The position numbers and the translations under genes are program-made. A DNA stretch of 64,000 nucleotides. Origin: an uncultured Alphaproteobacteria bacterium. GTDB lineage: Bacteria; Pseudomonadota; Alphaproteobacteria; Rhodobacterales; Rhodobacteraceae. The stretch is taken from assembly GCA_929200255.1 (NCBI GenBank), contig CAKMYZ010000010.1, positions 62,001-126,000 of the forward strand, written 5' to 3'. Positions 27,903 through 36,983 of this stretch are shown here, piece by piece. A model generated the notes under the pieces. That model saw nothing but the letters and a program-made list of their open reading frames with translations. It was not told the origin of the DNA and made no database searches. Position 1 is the first letter of the stretch; each line of letters starts with the position of its first letter.

Positions 27903-27928
27903 GTAAGGTGGATCATGATCCACCTTAC
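27903..27928. repeat. 26-bp palindromic repeat, copy 4
   Basis: A perfect palindrome, left arm GTAAGGTGGATC, centre AT, then the reverse complement. It starts 13 bases past the ctaE stop. Together with copy 2, it repeats the placement directly after an oxidase gene stop codon. Confidence 0.85.
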
Positions 27929-27938
27929 GAGGCTATGG

Positions 27939-27965
27939 ACGCGCGAGTGTGATCTCGCGCGTTTT
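27939..27965 (+). terminator. Rho-independent terminator after ctaE
   Basis: A perfect 9-bp stem, ACGCGCGAG with CTCGCGCGT, six-base loop, followed by TTT. It lies between ctaE and the SURF1 gene, so SURF1 and thrC are either expressed by read-through or from a nearby promoter. Confidence 0.75.
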
Positions 27966-27983
27966 GAACGTTGAGGGCGCAAA

Positions 27984-28661
27984 ATGCTGCGTAGAATTCT
28001 TTTCCCTCTGATCCTTGGGCTTGCCGGCTGTGGCACCTTGATCGGTCTTGGCTTGTGGCAGGTTGATCGGCTTGCCTGGAAAAACGAGGTGCTCGCCGAG
28101 ATCGAGCGTCGGCTGGCCTCACCCCCAACTGCACTTTCGTTGTTCGTCAATGAGAATCAGGATGAGTATCGGCCAATTTCGCTGATTGGCAGGCCTACGG
28201 GTGAAGAACTGCATGTCCTTGTTTCGGGAACAGAGGCGGGCACGGGTTATCGCGTCATTTCCAAATTCGAAACAGAGATCGGGGCGATCCTTCTTGATCA
28301 AGGCCTCCTCGCACTTGACAACAAAGATGCAACACCCCTGGTCACACGCATGAACATCACCGGTACATTGCTTTGGCCGGATGATCAGAACAGCAACACA
28401 CCTGCGCCCGATTTGGAGGCCAACATCTGGTTTGCGCGTAACATTGAGACGATGTCCGCTGCATTAGGCACCAGGCCTTTTATGATTGTGGCTAACCGTA
28501 CAACCCCGCCAGATCCGCGCCTGACTGCATTGCCGGTGAATACGGCGTCGATTAAGAACGACCATTTTGAATATGCCGTAACCTGGTTCCTGCTGGCCAT
28601 CGTCTGGGCCGGCATGAGCTTCTATCTGATACTGCGCGTTTTGCGCAAAAAGGACACCTGA
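27984..28661 (+). CDS. SURF1 family oxidase assembly protein
   Basis: A 225-residue SURF1/Shy1 protein with two flanking membrane helices (residues about 5-22 and 197-218) and a periplasmic loop between them. The motif LGLWQVDRLAWKN at the N-terminus is typical, and HFEYAVTWFLLAIVW at the C-terminus. It assists insertion of haem a into subunit I. It follows the oxidase genes and precedes thrC by three bases. Confidence 0.93.
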   Translation: MLRRILFPLILGLAGCGTLIGLGLWQVDRLAWKNEVLAEIERRLASPPTALSLFVNENQDEYRPISLIGRPTGEELHVLVSGTEAGTGYRVISKFETEIGAILLDQGLLALDNKDATPLVTRMNITGTLLWPDDQNSNTPAPDLEANIWFARNIETMSAALGTRPFMIVANRTTPPDPRLTALPVNTASIKNDHFEYAVTWFLLAIVWAGMSFYLILRVLRKKDT

Positions 28662-28664
28662 GCG

Positions 28665-30050
28665 ATGCGCTACATCTCGACACGCGGCGCGGCACCTGCG
28701 TTGAGCTTTGAAGAGGCTATGCTGACCGGGCTTGCCCGTGATGGTGGGCTTTATGTACCTCAAGACATGCCGAGGATGACCAATGGGCAGATCGCGGCAA
28801 TGGCGGGCAAGCCATACGAGGACGTGGCCTTTGAGGTGATGCGCCCTTTCATCGGCGATACTTTCACTGACGCGGAGTTCAAGGAGCTGATCAAGCAGGC
28901 TTACGCCGGTTTCGGCCATGCTGCCCGCGCGCCTCTGGTTCAGTTGGACAGCAATCACTTCCTGCTTGAATTGTTTCATGGCCCCACGCTCGCGTTCAAG
29001 GATTTCGCGATGCAATTGATCGGGCAGATGTTTCAGGCCGCCCTGACACGCTCTGGCGATCGGGTGACCATCGTGGGTGCAACGTCAGGCGACACGGGCT
29101 CTGCTGCGATTGAGGCGTTCAAGGGGCTGAAGGCCGTTGATGTCTTCATCATGTATCCGCATGGCCGCGTGTCTGAGGTGCAGCGCCGTCAGATGACGAC
29201 ACCAACAGAGGCCAACGTACATGCGCTGGCCGTTGATGGCGACTTTGATGATTGCCAGGCGATGGTCAAAGACATGTTCAACGATTTTGCCTTCCGCGAA
29301 GAGGTCAAACTGGCAGGTGTGAACTCGATCAACTGGGGCCGCGTGCTGGCGCAGGTGGTTTATTATTTCACTGCCGCTGTATCGCTGGGCGCGCCGCACC
29401 GAGAGATAAGCTTTACAGTGCCTACCGGAAATTTTGGGGATATCTTTGCAGGTTACATCGCCAAAAAGATGGGATTGCCTATTGCGGATCTTGTTGTCGC
29501 GACAAATCGCAACGATATTTTGCACCGGACACTGGAAACTGGCGCGTATACGAAAGAAGGTGTTGAACCGACCATCAGCCCGTCGATGGATATTCAGGTC
29601 AGTTCTAACTTTGAGAGGGCGCTGTTTGATGCCTACGATCGTGACGGCGCCGCCGTCGCTGCACAGATGGCCGACCTCGGGAACGGGGGCTTTCAGATCA
29701 GTCAGGGCGCCTATGAGATGCTCAAGGGCACTTTTAAATCCGGACGCGCCTCCGAAGAGCAAACTCAGGCTGCGATCAAAACCTACCATGCGCGGCATGG
29801 TGAGCTTCTCTGCCCACATACGGCCGTTGGTGTACATGTGGCAGAAGCGCATCTGGGTACCGCGCCTATGGTCACGCTTGCCACCGCACATCCGGCAAAA
29901 TTCCCCGACGCCGTGAAAGCGGCGTCAGGTGTCGCTGCACCTCTTCCTCCGCGCATGGCGGACCTATATGACCGACCAGAGCGCGTCACGCGCACAAGCA
30001 ATGATCTGGCCGCGATTCAGGCTGTCATCAGGGAACGGATTAAGCATTGA
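28665..30050 (+). CDS. thrC: Threonine synthase
   Basis: A 461-residue PLP enzyme converting O-phosphohomoserine to threonine. The PLP lysine is Lys112 in LAFKDFAMQ; the phosphate-binding loop is GATSGDTGSAA. The N-terminus MRYISTRGAAPALSFEEA is typical of the long (E. coli/fungal-like) class. The stop overlaps the TTG start of the downstream peptidase gene. Confidence 0.97.
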   Translation: MRYISTRGAAPALSFEEAMLTGLARDGGLYVPQDMPRMTNGQIAAMAGKPYEDVAFEVMRPFIGDTFTDAEFKELIKQAYAGFGHAARAPLVQLDSNHFLLELFHGPTLAFKDFAMQLIGQMFQAALTRSGDRVTIVGATSGDTGSAAIEAFKGLKAVDVFIMYPHGRVSEVQRRQMTTPTEANVHALAVDGDFDDCQAMVKDMFNDFAFREEVKLAGVNSINWGRVLAQVVYYFTAAVSLGAPHREISFTVPTGNFGDIFAGYIAKKMGLPIADLVVATNRNDILHRTLETGAYTKEGVEPTISPSMDIQVSSNFERALFDAYDRDGAAVAAQMADLGNGGFQISQGAYEMLKGTFKSGRASEEQTQAAIKTYHARHGELLCPHTAVGVHVAEAHLGTAPMVTLATAHPAKFPDAVKAASGVAAPLPPRMADLYDRPERVTRTSNDLAAIQAVIRERIKH

Positions 30051-31315
30051 CCATCCAACTGCACACGCTGTCAAACGGCTTTCGTATCGTCACCGAGGAT
30101 ATGCCGGGGCTGAAATCAGCCTCTATCGGCGTCTGGGTCCAGGCCGGCGGACGGCATGAACGGTTAGAGCAGAATGGGATTGCGCATTTCCTTGAACATA
30201 TGGCGTTCAAAGGCACCGCGACGCGTACCGCATTGCAAATTGCTGAAAGCATCGAAGACGTGGGGGGCTATATCAACGCCTATACCAGCCGCGAGATGAC
30301 GGCCTATTACGCCCGCGTGCTTGAGGATGATGTGGCACTTGGCCTTGATGTGATCTCGGATATCCTGCTGAACCCGGTTTTTGACGCCTCAGAGATTGAG
30401 GTGGAGCGCGGTGTCATCCTGCAAGAGATTGGTCAGGCGCTTGATACACCCGACGATATCATTTTCGATTGGCTGCAAGAGGTCGCCTATCCTGACCAGG
30501 CCCTTGGCCGCACAATCCTTGGCCCCTCAGAGCGGGTGAGCGCCTTCAGCCGTGGTGATTTGCAGGGTTTCGTTGCCGAACACTATGGTCCGAACCAGAT
30601 GATCCTTTCTGCCGCAGGTGCGATTGATCACGATGCGATCGTCGCACAGGCCGAAGCGCTGTTTGGACATCTGCCAAGCGTCGCGCGCGCGCCCGAGCTG
30701 TTGCAACCCGCGCGTTTCGGTGGCGGTGAACGCCGCGAGACCAAAGCCTTGGAGCAGGTGCATTTTGCCCTCGCCTTTGAGGGGCCGACGTATCTCGACC
30801 CTCAGATTTACACGGCTCAGATCTATGCCAATGTAATGGGCGGCGGGATGTCGTCGCGACTGTTTCAAGAGATCCGGGAAAATCGAGGACTTTGCTACAC
30901 GATTTTCGCCCAAGCCGGCGCCTATGAGGATACTGGCCTGACAACGATTTATGCTGGCACCAGCGCTGAGCAGATTTCCGAGCTAGCCAATGTGACCGTC
31001 GATGAAATGAAACGCGCCGCCGGCGACATGACCGCAGCCGAAGTGGCCCGCGCCCGGGCGCAGATGAAGGCAGGGCTGTTGATGGGGCTGGAAAGCCCGT
31101 CAAACCGGGCGGAGCGGCTGGCGCGCCTGCTGTCGATCTGGGGCCGCATTCCGGGGATCGAGGAAACGGTCGAACGGATTGACGATGTGACCACGGGCGA
31201 CGTGAAAGATTTTGCCGGTCAGATGGCCGGTCAGGCCGGTACGGCGATGGCGCTTTATGGCCCCGCAGAATCCGCCCCGACACTTGGTGCCTTGAAGGCA
31301 CGGCTTGCGGCCTGA
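30047..31315 (+). CDS. M16 family zinc peptidase (processing-peptidase like)
   Basis: A 422-residue inverzincin. The inverted zinc motif HFLEH is at residues 47-51 with the distal glutamate in ERGVILQEI. The C-terminal domain contains the glycine loop GGGMSSRLFQEIRE. It resembles the mitochondrial processing peptidase beta subunit. The start is a TTG that overlaps the thrC TGA (ATTGA), which gives the conserved N-terminus MTIQLHTLSNGFRIVTED; no ATG is available nearby. The order thrC-M16 is widespread in alphaproteobacteria. Confidence 0.93.
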   Translation: MTIQLHTLSNGFRIVTEDMPGLKSASIGVWVQAGGRHERLEQNGIAHFLEHMAFKGTATRTALQIAESIEDVGGYINAYTSREMTAYYARVLEDDVALGLDVISDILLNPVFDASEIEVERGVILQEIGQALDTPDDIIFDWLQEVAYPDQALGRTILGPSERVSAFSRGDLQGFVAEHYGPNQMILSAAGAIDHDAIVAQAEALFGHLPSVARAPELLQPARFGGGERRETKALEQVHFALAFEGPTYLDPQIYTAQIYANVMGGGMSSRLFQEIRENRGLCYTIFAQAGAYEDTGLTTIYAGTSAEQISELANVTVDEMKRAAGDMTAAEVARARAQMKAGLLMGLESPSNRAERLARLLSIWGRIPGIEETVERIDDVTTGDVKDFAGQMAGQAGTAMALYGPAESAPTLGALKARLAA

Positions 31316-31899
31316 TGCTGGGGTCACGGCGTAAGGTTCGAATTGATACCGAGCGGCTGACCCTGCGCCCGCCGATCCACGGTGACTTTCGGGCATGGTC
31401 GGCCTTGCGACGCGACAGTGAAGAATTCCTCAAACCGTGGGAACCGACCTGGGCTGGTGACCATCTGACACGCAAGGCCTTTACCAACCGGGTCTATTGG
31501 GCGCAGCGGGCGATTTCCAACGGCACAGCGCTGCCCTTGTTCCTCATCCGCCGTGCGGATGATGCGCTATTGGGTGCGATCACGCTGGATCACATCAAAC
31601 GCGGCCCGTCGCAATCCGGGATCACCGGCTATTGGATGGGCGCACCTTTCGCGCGGCAAGGTTACATGCGCGAGGCCATTCAGGCGGTCGTGCATCACGC
31701 GTTCACGGCGCTGGATCTCAGCCGGATCGAGGCGGGTTGCTTGCCGGAAAATACCGCATCGCGTCGTTTGCTTGAAAAATGCGGGTATAAGTACGAAGGC
31801 GTGGCCCAAAGTTATTTGCAGATCAACGGGCGCTGGCGCAATCATGTGCTTTACGCCAATTTGCGCAATGACCGGCGCGGCAGGACGGATGTTGGCTGA
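31315..31899 (+). CDS. GNAT acetyltransferase (RimJ-like)
   Basis: A 194-residue GNAT protein. The N-terminal pattern RIDTERLTLRPP and the C-terminal block ENTASRRLLEKCGYKYEGVA are typical of RimJ/RimL-type N-terminal acetyltransferases of ribosomal proteins. Acetyl-CoA contacts fall near GYWMGAPFARQGYMREAI. ATG overlaps the M16 TGA, so it is translationally coupled. The substrate is unknown. Confidence 0.88.
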   Translation: MLGSRRKVRIDTERLTLRPPIHGDFRAWSALRRDSEEFLKPWEPTWAGDHLTRKAFTNRVYWAQRAISNGTALPLFLIRRADDALLGAITLDHIKRGPSQSGITGYWMGAPFARQGYMREAIQAVVHHAFTALDLSRIEAGCLPENTASRRLLEKCGYKYEGVAQSYLQINGRWRNHVLYANLRNDRRGRTDVG

Positions 31900-31919
31900 C
31901 CCTTTGGGAAGGAATTGAG

Positions 31920-33365
31920 ATGCTCAACCCGGTGACGCCTGCGTTTGAAGACCAGTTACGCAAGACGTTGCCTGTAGCGGCATTTAAAGAAGACAGCGCC
32001 CCCTATCTGTCAGAGCCTCGTGGTCGGTGGCGGGGGAAGGGCTTGATCATAGCCCCGGCCAACACCCTGGAGGTCGCAAAGGTTGTCAAAGCCTGCGCGC
32101 AAGCCAGGATCGGCATTGTTCCCTACGGCGGTGGTACTGGACTTGTGGGCGGGCAAATCATGTCCGAGGGTCCGGTACCTGTGGTGCTGAGCCTCGAGCG
32201 GATGAACGCCATTCGGGACATTTACCCGTCAGAGAACGTTCTGGTCTGTGATGCAGGAACCATTCTGGCGGATGTGCAAAAGGCGGCAGAGGATGTGGAT
32301 CGGTTGTTTCCACTGTCGCTTGCCTCTGAAGGCTCAGCACGGATTGGCGGACTGCTATCGACCAATGCAGGTGGTGTGAACGTGCTGCGCTATGGCAATG
32401 CGCGTGCGCAATGCCTGGGGTTGGAGGTCGTGCGCCCGGACGGGTCCATCTGGCATGGTCTGACACGGCTGCGCAAAGACAACACCGGCTATGATCTGCG
32501 TGATCTGATGATCGGTGCAGAGGGCACGCTGGGCATTATCACCGCCGCCGCGCTCAAGCTTGCGCCACGCCCGGCTGAGGTCGGGGCGGCGATGATGGCC
32601 GTCCCGTCACCAGAAGCTGCATTGGCTTTGCTGACGCTCGCAAGCGCGCAGGTGGGCGAGGGGATTTCCGCATTTGAACTGATGCACCACCAAGGGTTCG
32701 ATTTTCTGGACGAAGTCGGACCAAAATACAAACGCCCGTTTGATCAGCGGCCAGAGTGGTGCGTGCTGATCGATGTTGGGTTGCCCTCCGGGCTGGGGGC
32801 CGCAGATGCGCTGGAGGCCATCTTTTCCGCCGCGTTTGCGGCGGGTCTGGTCACCGATGGCGTTATCGCACAATCACATGCACAGCGTGACGCCTTCTGG
32901 CATATTCGTGAGAGCATCCCAGAAGCGAACCGGCGGATTGGATCGATCAGCTCGCATGATATCTCGGTCCCGCTCAGCGCTATTCCTGCCTTTATTGAGC
33001 AGGGTAAAACGGCGCTGGAAGAGGTCGGCACGTATCGCATCAATTGCTTTGGTCATCTGGGCGATGGCAATCTGCATTATAATGTATTCCCCGCGCCGGG
33101 GCGCAGTCGCGATGACCATGACGCTGACCGGTCTCGTGTGAAACAGGTGGTGCATGATCTGGTGCACCAGATGCAGGGATCCGTGAGCGCGGAACACGGG
33201 ATAGGGCGGTTAAAAACCGGTGACCTTGAACGCTACGGTGATCCTGCAAAGCTGACGATGATGCGGGCGATCAAGACGGCACTGGACCCCGATGGGATCA
33301 TGAACCCCGGCGCGGTCCTGACCCAGGGCGAGGCATCACCTAGACCGGGAACGCCCGAGGGCTGA
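31920..33365 (+). CDS. FAD-linked D-2-hydroxyacid dehydrogenase
   Basis: A 481-residue FAD-binding oxidoreductase of the GlcD/D-lactate/D-2-hydroxyglutarate dehydrogenase family. FAD-binding (PCMH) motifs are VPYGGGTGLVGGQ near residue 66 and the block SEGSARIGGLLSTNAGG near residue 140. The C-terminal domain has the iron/zinc-type signature GHLGDGNLHYNVF and EHGIGRLK. Whether the substrate is D-lactate, D-2-hydroxyglutarate or glycolate cannot be decided. It is the last intact gene before a degraded region. Confidence 0.92.
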   Translation: MLNPVTPAFEDQLRKTLPVAAFKEDSAPYLSEPRGRWRGKGLIIAPANTLEVAKVVKACAQARIGIVPYGGGTGLVGGQIMSEGPVPVVLSLERMNAIRDIYPSENVLVCDAGTILADVQKAAEDVDRLFPLSLASEGSARIGGLLSTNAGGVNVLRYGNARAQCLGLEVVRPDGSIWHGLTRLRKDNTGYDLRDLMIGAEGTLGIITAAALKLAPRPAEVGAAMMAVPSPEAALALLTLASAQVGEGISAFELMHHQGFDFLDEVGPKYKRPFDQRPEWCVLIDVGLPSGLGAADALEAIFSAAFAAGLVTDGVIAQSHAQRDAFWHIRESIPEANRRIGSISSHDISVPLSAIPAFIEQGKTALEEVGTYRINCFGHLGDGNLHYNVFPAPGRSRDDHDADRSRVKQVVHDLVHQMQGSVSAEHGIGRLKTGDLERYGDPAKLTMMRAIKTALDPDGIMNPGAVLTQGEASPRPGTPEG

Positions 33366-33714
33366 TGGGGTGGGCAACCAGATTGCGGCGTATCTCTACG
33401 ACGAGAGCGCTGGGGCCGCTCAACTGATGCGAGAGTTGGTGGTCGGTGGCGCCCACGCTGGCCCGTGATGCGGCGGCTGACGCAGGCGGGGCAGACGATC
33501 CACTCGCTGCATGACCGCGATGGCAATCGGATTGCGGAGTATCAACTATGATGAAAGCCTCGGCACCAGCAGCCTGATCCGAGAATATGCCCGGGCGAAT
33601 GGCGTGGTTGTTGGCCTCTACGAGGCGGCTCTCTCTGCTTTGTGCGCACAGTTCATTGCCCGACAAACTCGCTTGGCCGCAGTTCTGGTGTTGCGGTCGG
33701 TGCCATTTATCTGA
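33364..33714 (+). pseudogene. Decayed RHS/YD-repeat remnant
   Basis: About 350 bases with no intact gene. Frame 33364-33468 encodes GNQIAAYLYDESAG ... LMRELVVGG and then stops. From about 33507 another frame encodes LHDRDGNRIAEY, then the message shifts frame and continues NYDESLGTSSLIREYARANGVVVGLYE. Both pieces share the pattern G-N-(R/Q)-I-A-x-Y-x-Y-D-E-S and then an (L/I)-(M/I)-R-E motif, as in YD/RHS repeats, which end in a core like IREYVWLNGVPVAV. So this is a frameshifted, partly duplicated stub of an RHS-type polymorphic toxin or wall-associated protein. A piece of RHS sequence is clear to me; its extent is not. Confidence 0.6.
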
Positions 33715-34245
33715 TCACGCGCCTTCGAAGGCGCAAAGCGCGTGGACGTCCATGCCCATTGCTTCCAACCTTTCGCGTCCGCCCAGTTCGGGCAGGTCGA
33801 TGATAAAGGCACAGCCGACCACCTCTGCGTCCATGTGTTCGATCAATTTGATACCGGCCTCTGCGGTGCCGCCAGTGGCCAGCAGATCATCCACCAGCAG
33901 AACTTTTTCACCCGCCTGAAGCGCGTCATCGTGCACTTCCATCGTCGCTTGCCCGTATTCAAGGGTATAATCCTGTTCGATCGTCTTGCCCGGCAGCTTG
34001 CCCTTTTTGCGGATCGGGACAAAGCCAAGCGACAGCTGATGCGCTATTGCGCCGCCAAGGATGAAGCCGCGTGCCTCAAGCCCCACAACCTTGTCAATCG
34101 GTCGCCCGGCATAAGGATGCAGCAGTTGATCAATGGCAATCCGAAATCCGCGTGGATCATTGAACAGCGTCGTGACGTCGCGAAACATGATCCCTTCGTG
34201 TGGGAAATCGGGGATCGTACGGATATAGTCCTGGACGGTTTTCAT
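33715..34245 (-). CDS. apt: Adenine phosphoribosyltransferase
   Basis: A 176-residue purine salvage enzyme. The PRPP-binding signature [14 protein letters not shown] lies near residue 121; the GLEARGF loop and the FRDVTTLF motif near the N-terminus are also present. It makes AMP from adenine. ATG 34245 begins [10 protein letters not shown], the usual N-terminus; the longer frame to 34305 lies inside mtnP and is a shadow. It is cotranscribed with mtnP, which supplies adenine. Confidence 0.96.
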   Translation of the reverse strand: MKTVQDYIRTIPDFPHEGIMFRDVTTLFNDPRGFRIAIDQLLHPYAGRPIDKVVGLEARGFILGGAIAHQLSLGFVPIRKKGKLPGKTIEQDYTLEYGQATMEVHDDALQAGEKVLLVDDLLATGGTAEAGIKLIEHMDAEVVGCAFIIDLPELGGRERLEAMGMDVHALCAFEGA

Positions 34246-34264
34246 CAGCTTGCTTTCGTATGGA

Positions 34265-35131
34265 TCAGAGGATGCGCCCTGCGACGGCATCCAGTTTGGC
34301 AACAAGTGCCGGGTCGCGTTGGTGGGGGGCGGTCATCACAGCGTACTCCAACGCACGGTCACAGCCATGGGAGCAAGCTGCGCGTTCAGGTCCCAACAGC
34401 GCTGGCAGGCGGCTGACAAGGTCCTGGGCCTTGGTGCCGTTGCCTTGCAATGTCTGGATCACCTCAGCCACATCAACGGCCCCATGATCGGGGTGCCAGC
34501 TGTCATAGTCGGTGACCATGGCGATGGAGGCGTAACACAGCTCTGCCTCGCGGGCGAGCTTGGCTTCGGGCATATTGGTCATCCCGATGACGTCACAGCC
34601 CCAGTCGCGGTACAGTTTGCTTTCGGCTTGGGATGAAAACTGTGGGCCTTCCATGGCCAGATAGGTGCCACCCGGATGGGTGGTGATCCCCGCGTCGCGC
34701 GCGGCGGCCTCGCAGGCGCCAGACAGGCGTGGGCAGGTGGGGTGGGCCACACTAACATGCGCCACGCAGCCGGTGCCAAAGAATGATTTCTCGCGGGCGA
34801 AGGTCCGGTCGATGAATTGATCCACTATCACAAAATCACCTGGTGCCATCTCGTCTCGGAACGATCCGCAGGCGCTGACGCTGATGATGTCGGTAACGCC
34901 AAGGCGTTTCATCGCATCGATATTGGCCCGGTAGGGCACGCTGGTCGGAGAATGCAGATGCCCGCGCCCGTGGCGCGGCAGAAAGGCCATCTCGACGCCG
35001 TCCAATTTGCCAGTGAGGATTTCATCCGATGGGGTGCCCCATGGGCTGCTGACACCTACCCATGTCGGGTCTTGCAGCCCATCCATGTTGTAGATGCCTG
35101 ATCCGCCAATAATGCCGATTTTGGTTTGCAT
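34265..35131 (-). CDS. mtnP: S-methyl-5'-thioadenosine phosphorylase
   Basis: A 288-residue purine nucleoside phosphorylase family 2 enzyme: [10 protein letters not shown] near the N-terminus, [26 protein letters not shown], and [16 protein letters not shown] with the [14 protein letters not shown] block. It cleaves methylthioadenosine to adenine and MTR-1-phosphate, and apt immediately downstream recycles the adenine. ATG 35131 follows AAGGCAGG. Confidence 0.95.
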   Translation of the reverse strand: MQTKIGIIGGSGIYNMDGLQDPTWVGVSSPWGTPSDEILTGKLDGVEMAFLPRHGRGHLHSPTSVPYRANIDAMKRLGVTDIISVSACGSFRDEMAPGDFVIVDQFIDRTFAREKSFFGTGCVAHVSVAHPTCPRLSGACEAAARDAGITTHPGGTYLAMEGPQFSSQAESKLYRDWGCDVIGMTNMPEAKLAREAELCYASIAMVTDYDSWHPDHGAVDVAEVIQTLQGNGTKAQDLVSRLPALLGPERAACSHGCDRALEYAVMTAPHQRDPALVAKLDAVAGRIL

Positions 35132-35306
35132 GGCCTGCCTTTTGATCCGGGTTCGGGCAGACATTGAAACGGATCACCGCAAATGTGAACCCTTTGTGCA
35201 GTGCCAATGCTGCAACAGCAGGAACTGCCCCGACGAAGTGGGGTGACAATTGCATCAGGCTTGGGTATCCGCAGCCCAACATTTACCCCCTTTGACAGGA
35301 TTCTTC

Positions 35307-36929
35307 ATGGCCCGCGCACTCTTGGCGAGTTTCGCTGACAATCTTTCCTTACGCGACCCTGACGGGCCGCTGAACCCCAGCACCCTCCGCATTGAGATCC
35401 TGTCAGGTTTGACCGTGGCGCTTGCATTGGTCCCTGAAGCGGTGGCCTTTGCCTTTGTCGCAGGGGTTGAGCCGCTGGTGGGTCTTTACGCTGCGTTTAT
35501 TGTTGGGCTGATCACAGCACTGTTTGGCGGTCGTCCGGGGATGATCTCTGGCGCGACGGGTGCGCTGGCCGTGGTCATGGTTAGCCTTGTGGCACAGCAT
35601 GGTGTTGAATACCTCTTTGCCACGGTGGTTTTGATGGGCCTGATCCAGATGTTTGTCGGGATCATGCGCTGGGGCAAGTTTATCCGCCTTGTGCCGCACC
35701 CGGTTATGCTGGGCTTTGTGAATGGTTTGGCGATTGTGATTTTCTTGGCGCAACTGGGGCAGTTTCAGGTGCCGGGATCCGCGGAAAGCGCAGGCCACGG
35801 CATGGCCAATGGTGAATGGCTACACGGGGCACGACTTTATCTGATGCTCGGCCTCGTGGCCCTGACAATGGCGATCATCTGGCTGATGCCGAAGGTAACA
35901 AACATCCTGCCTGCCCCGCTTGCGGGTATTGGTATTGTGGCGGCCATCGTGATCGGCTTTGGCCTGGATGTGCCACTGGTCGGTGATCTGGCCGACATCG
36001 AAGGTGGGTTGCCGCCATTCCACGTGCCACTGGTCCCGTTGAACTGGGAAACATTTCATATTATTTTGCCCTATGCGTTGATCCTTGCGGCGATTGGCCT
36101 GATTGAAAGCCTGCTAACCCTCAACCTTGTCGGCGAAATGACTGGCAAGCGTGGTGGGGCCAGTCAGGAATGTCTTGCCCAAGGTGTGGCCAATACTGTG
36201 ACTGGCTTCTTTGGTGGCATGGGCGGCTGCGCGATGATTGGCCAGTCGATGATCAACGTCAAATCCGGTGGACGCACCCGCGTTGCCGGTGTGGCGGCGT
36301 CGCTGTTCCTACTTGCCTTCATCCTGTTCGCCAGCGGCCTGATCGAACAGATCCCGCTTGCCGCCTTGGTTGGTGTGATGTTCATGGTCGTGATCGGCAC
36401 TTTTGCATGGAACTCACTGCGTATCCTGCGCAAGGTGCCCACGACGGATGCCTTCGTGACGATCCTTGTCACCATCGTCACCGTGGCCACCGACCTTGCC
36501 ACAGCTGTGGTTGTTGGTGTGATCGTTTCAGCCCTTGCTTACGCCTGGAGCAACGCAACCCGCATCCATGCCATCAAGCGCGAAAGCCGAACCGAGGCCG
36601 GTGCGCAGGTCTATGAAATTCAGGGGCCATTGTTTTTCGGATCAGCTGATGGCTTCATGGAGATATTTGACATCGACGCAGACCCTGACGTCGTGATCGT
36701 CGATTTCGCGGCCAGCCGCGTTGCCGATCAATCTGCATTGCAGGCGATCGAAGCCTTGGCGCAGAAGTATGTCGATGCCGGCAAAGTTATTCAGCTGCGC
36801 CACCTGAGTCGTGATTGCCACAAGCTTTTGTCAAAAGCAGGCCATCTGATGGTCGATAGCGATGATGACCCAGATTACGAGCTGGCTGTCGACTACAGCG
36901 TTAAGACCGGAATCATCGGAGGGCACTAA
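35307..36929 (+). CDS. SulP family anion transporter with STAS domain
   Basis: A 540-residue SLC26/SulP transporter with ten or more hydrophobic helices and a C-terminal STAS domain starting near residue 440 (YEIQGPLFFGSADGFMEIF, then VIVDFAASRVADQSALQAIE). The N-terminal part is LTVALALVPEAVAFAFVAGVEPLVGLYAAF, diagnostic for the family. Substrate (sulfate, bicarbonate or other) is not decided. ATG 35307 has CAGGA upstream; the longer frame from 35250 lacks support. Confidence 0.92.
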   Translation: MARALLASFADNLSLRDPDGPLNPSTLRIEILSGLTVALALVPEAVAFAFVAGVEPLVGLYAAFIVGLITALFGGRPGMISGATGALAVVMVSLVAQHGVEYLFATVVLMGLIQMFVGIMRWGKFIRLVPHPVMLGFVNGLAIVIFLAQLGQFQVPGSAESAGHGMANGEWLHGARLYLMLGLVALTMAIIWLMPKVTNILPAPLAGIGIVAAIVIGFGLDVPLVGDLADIEGGLPPFHVPLVPLNWETFHIILPYALILAAIGLIESLLTLNLVGEMTGKRGGASQECLAQGVANTVTGFFGGMGGCAMIGQSMINVKSGGRTRVAGVAASLFLLAFILFASGLIEQIPLAALVGVMFMVVIGTFAWNSLRILRKVPTTDAFVTILVTIVTVATDLATAVVVGVIVSALAYAWSNATRIHAIKRESRTEAGAQVYEIQGPLFFGSADGFMEIFDIDADPDVVIVDFAASRVADQSALQAIEALAQKYVDAGKVIQLRHLSRDCHKLLSKAGHLMVDSDDDPDYELAVDYSVKTGIIGGH

Positions 36930-36930
36930 G

Positions 36931-36979
36931 CCCAAATCCTCCAAGAGGATTTGGGGCCAGACTTTCCTGGAAAGTCTGG
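36931..36979. repeat. Tandem palindromes between convergent genes
   Basis: Two adjacent palindromes. The first has 11-base arms CCCAAATCCTC and GAGGATTTGGG with a 3-base loop; the second has arms CCAGACTTTCC and GGAAAGTCTGG with a single central base. They begin one base past the sulP stop and end five bases before the flavin reductase stop on the other strand, so they can act as a bidirectional terminator and look like a dispersed repeat. Confidence 0.8.
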
Positions 36980-36983
36980 GTGT

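Noticed and set aside
3600-27928. GTAAGGTGG palindromes as a CRISPR array or insertion sequence
   Set aside because: Copies are dispersed, without regular spacers or a transposase gene, so neither interpretation is supported.
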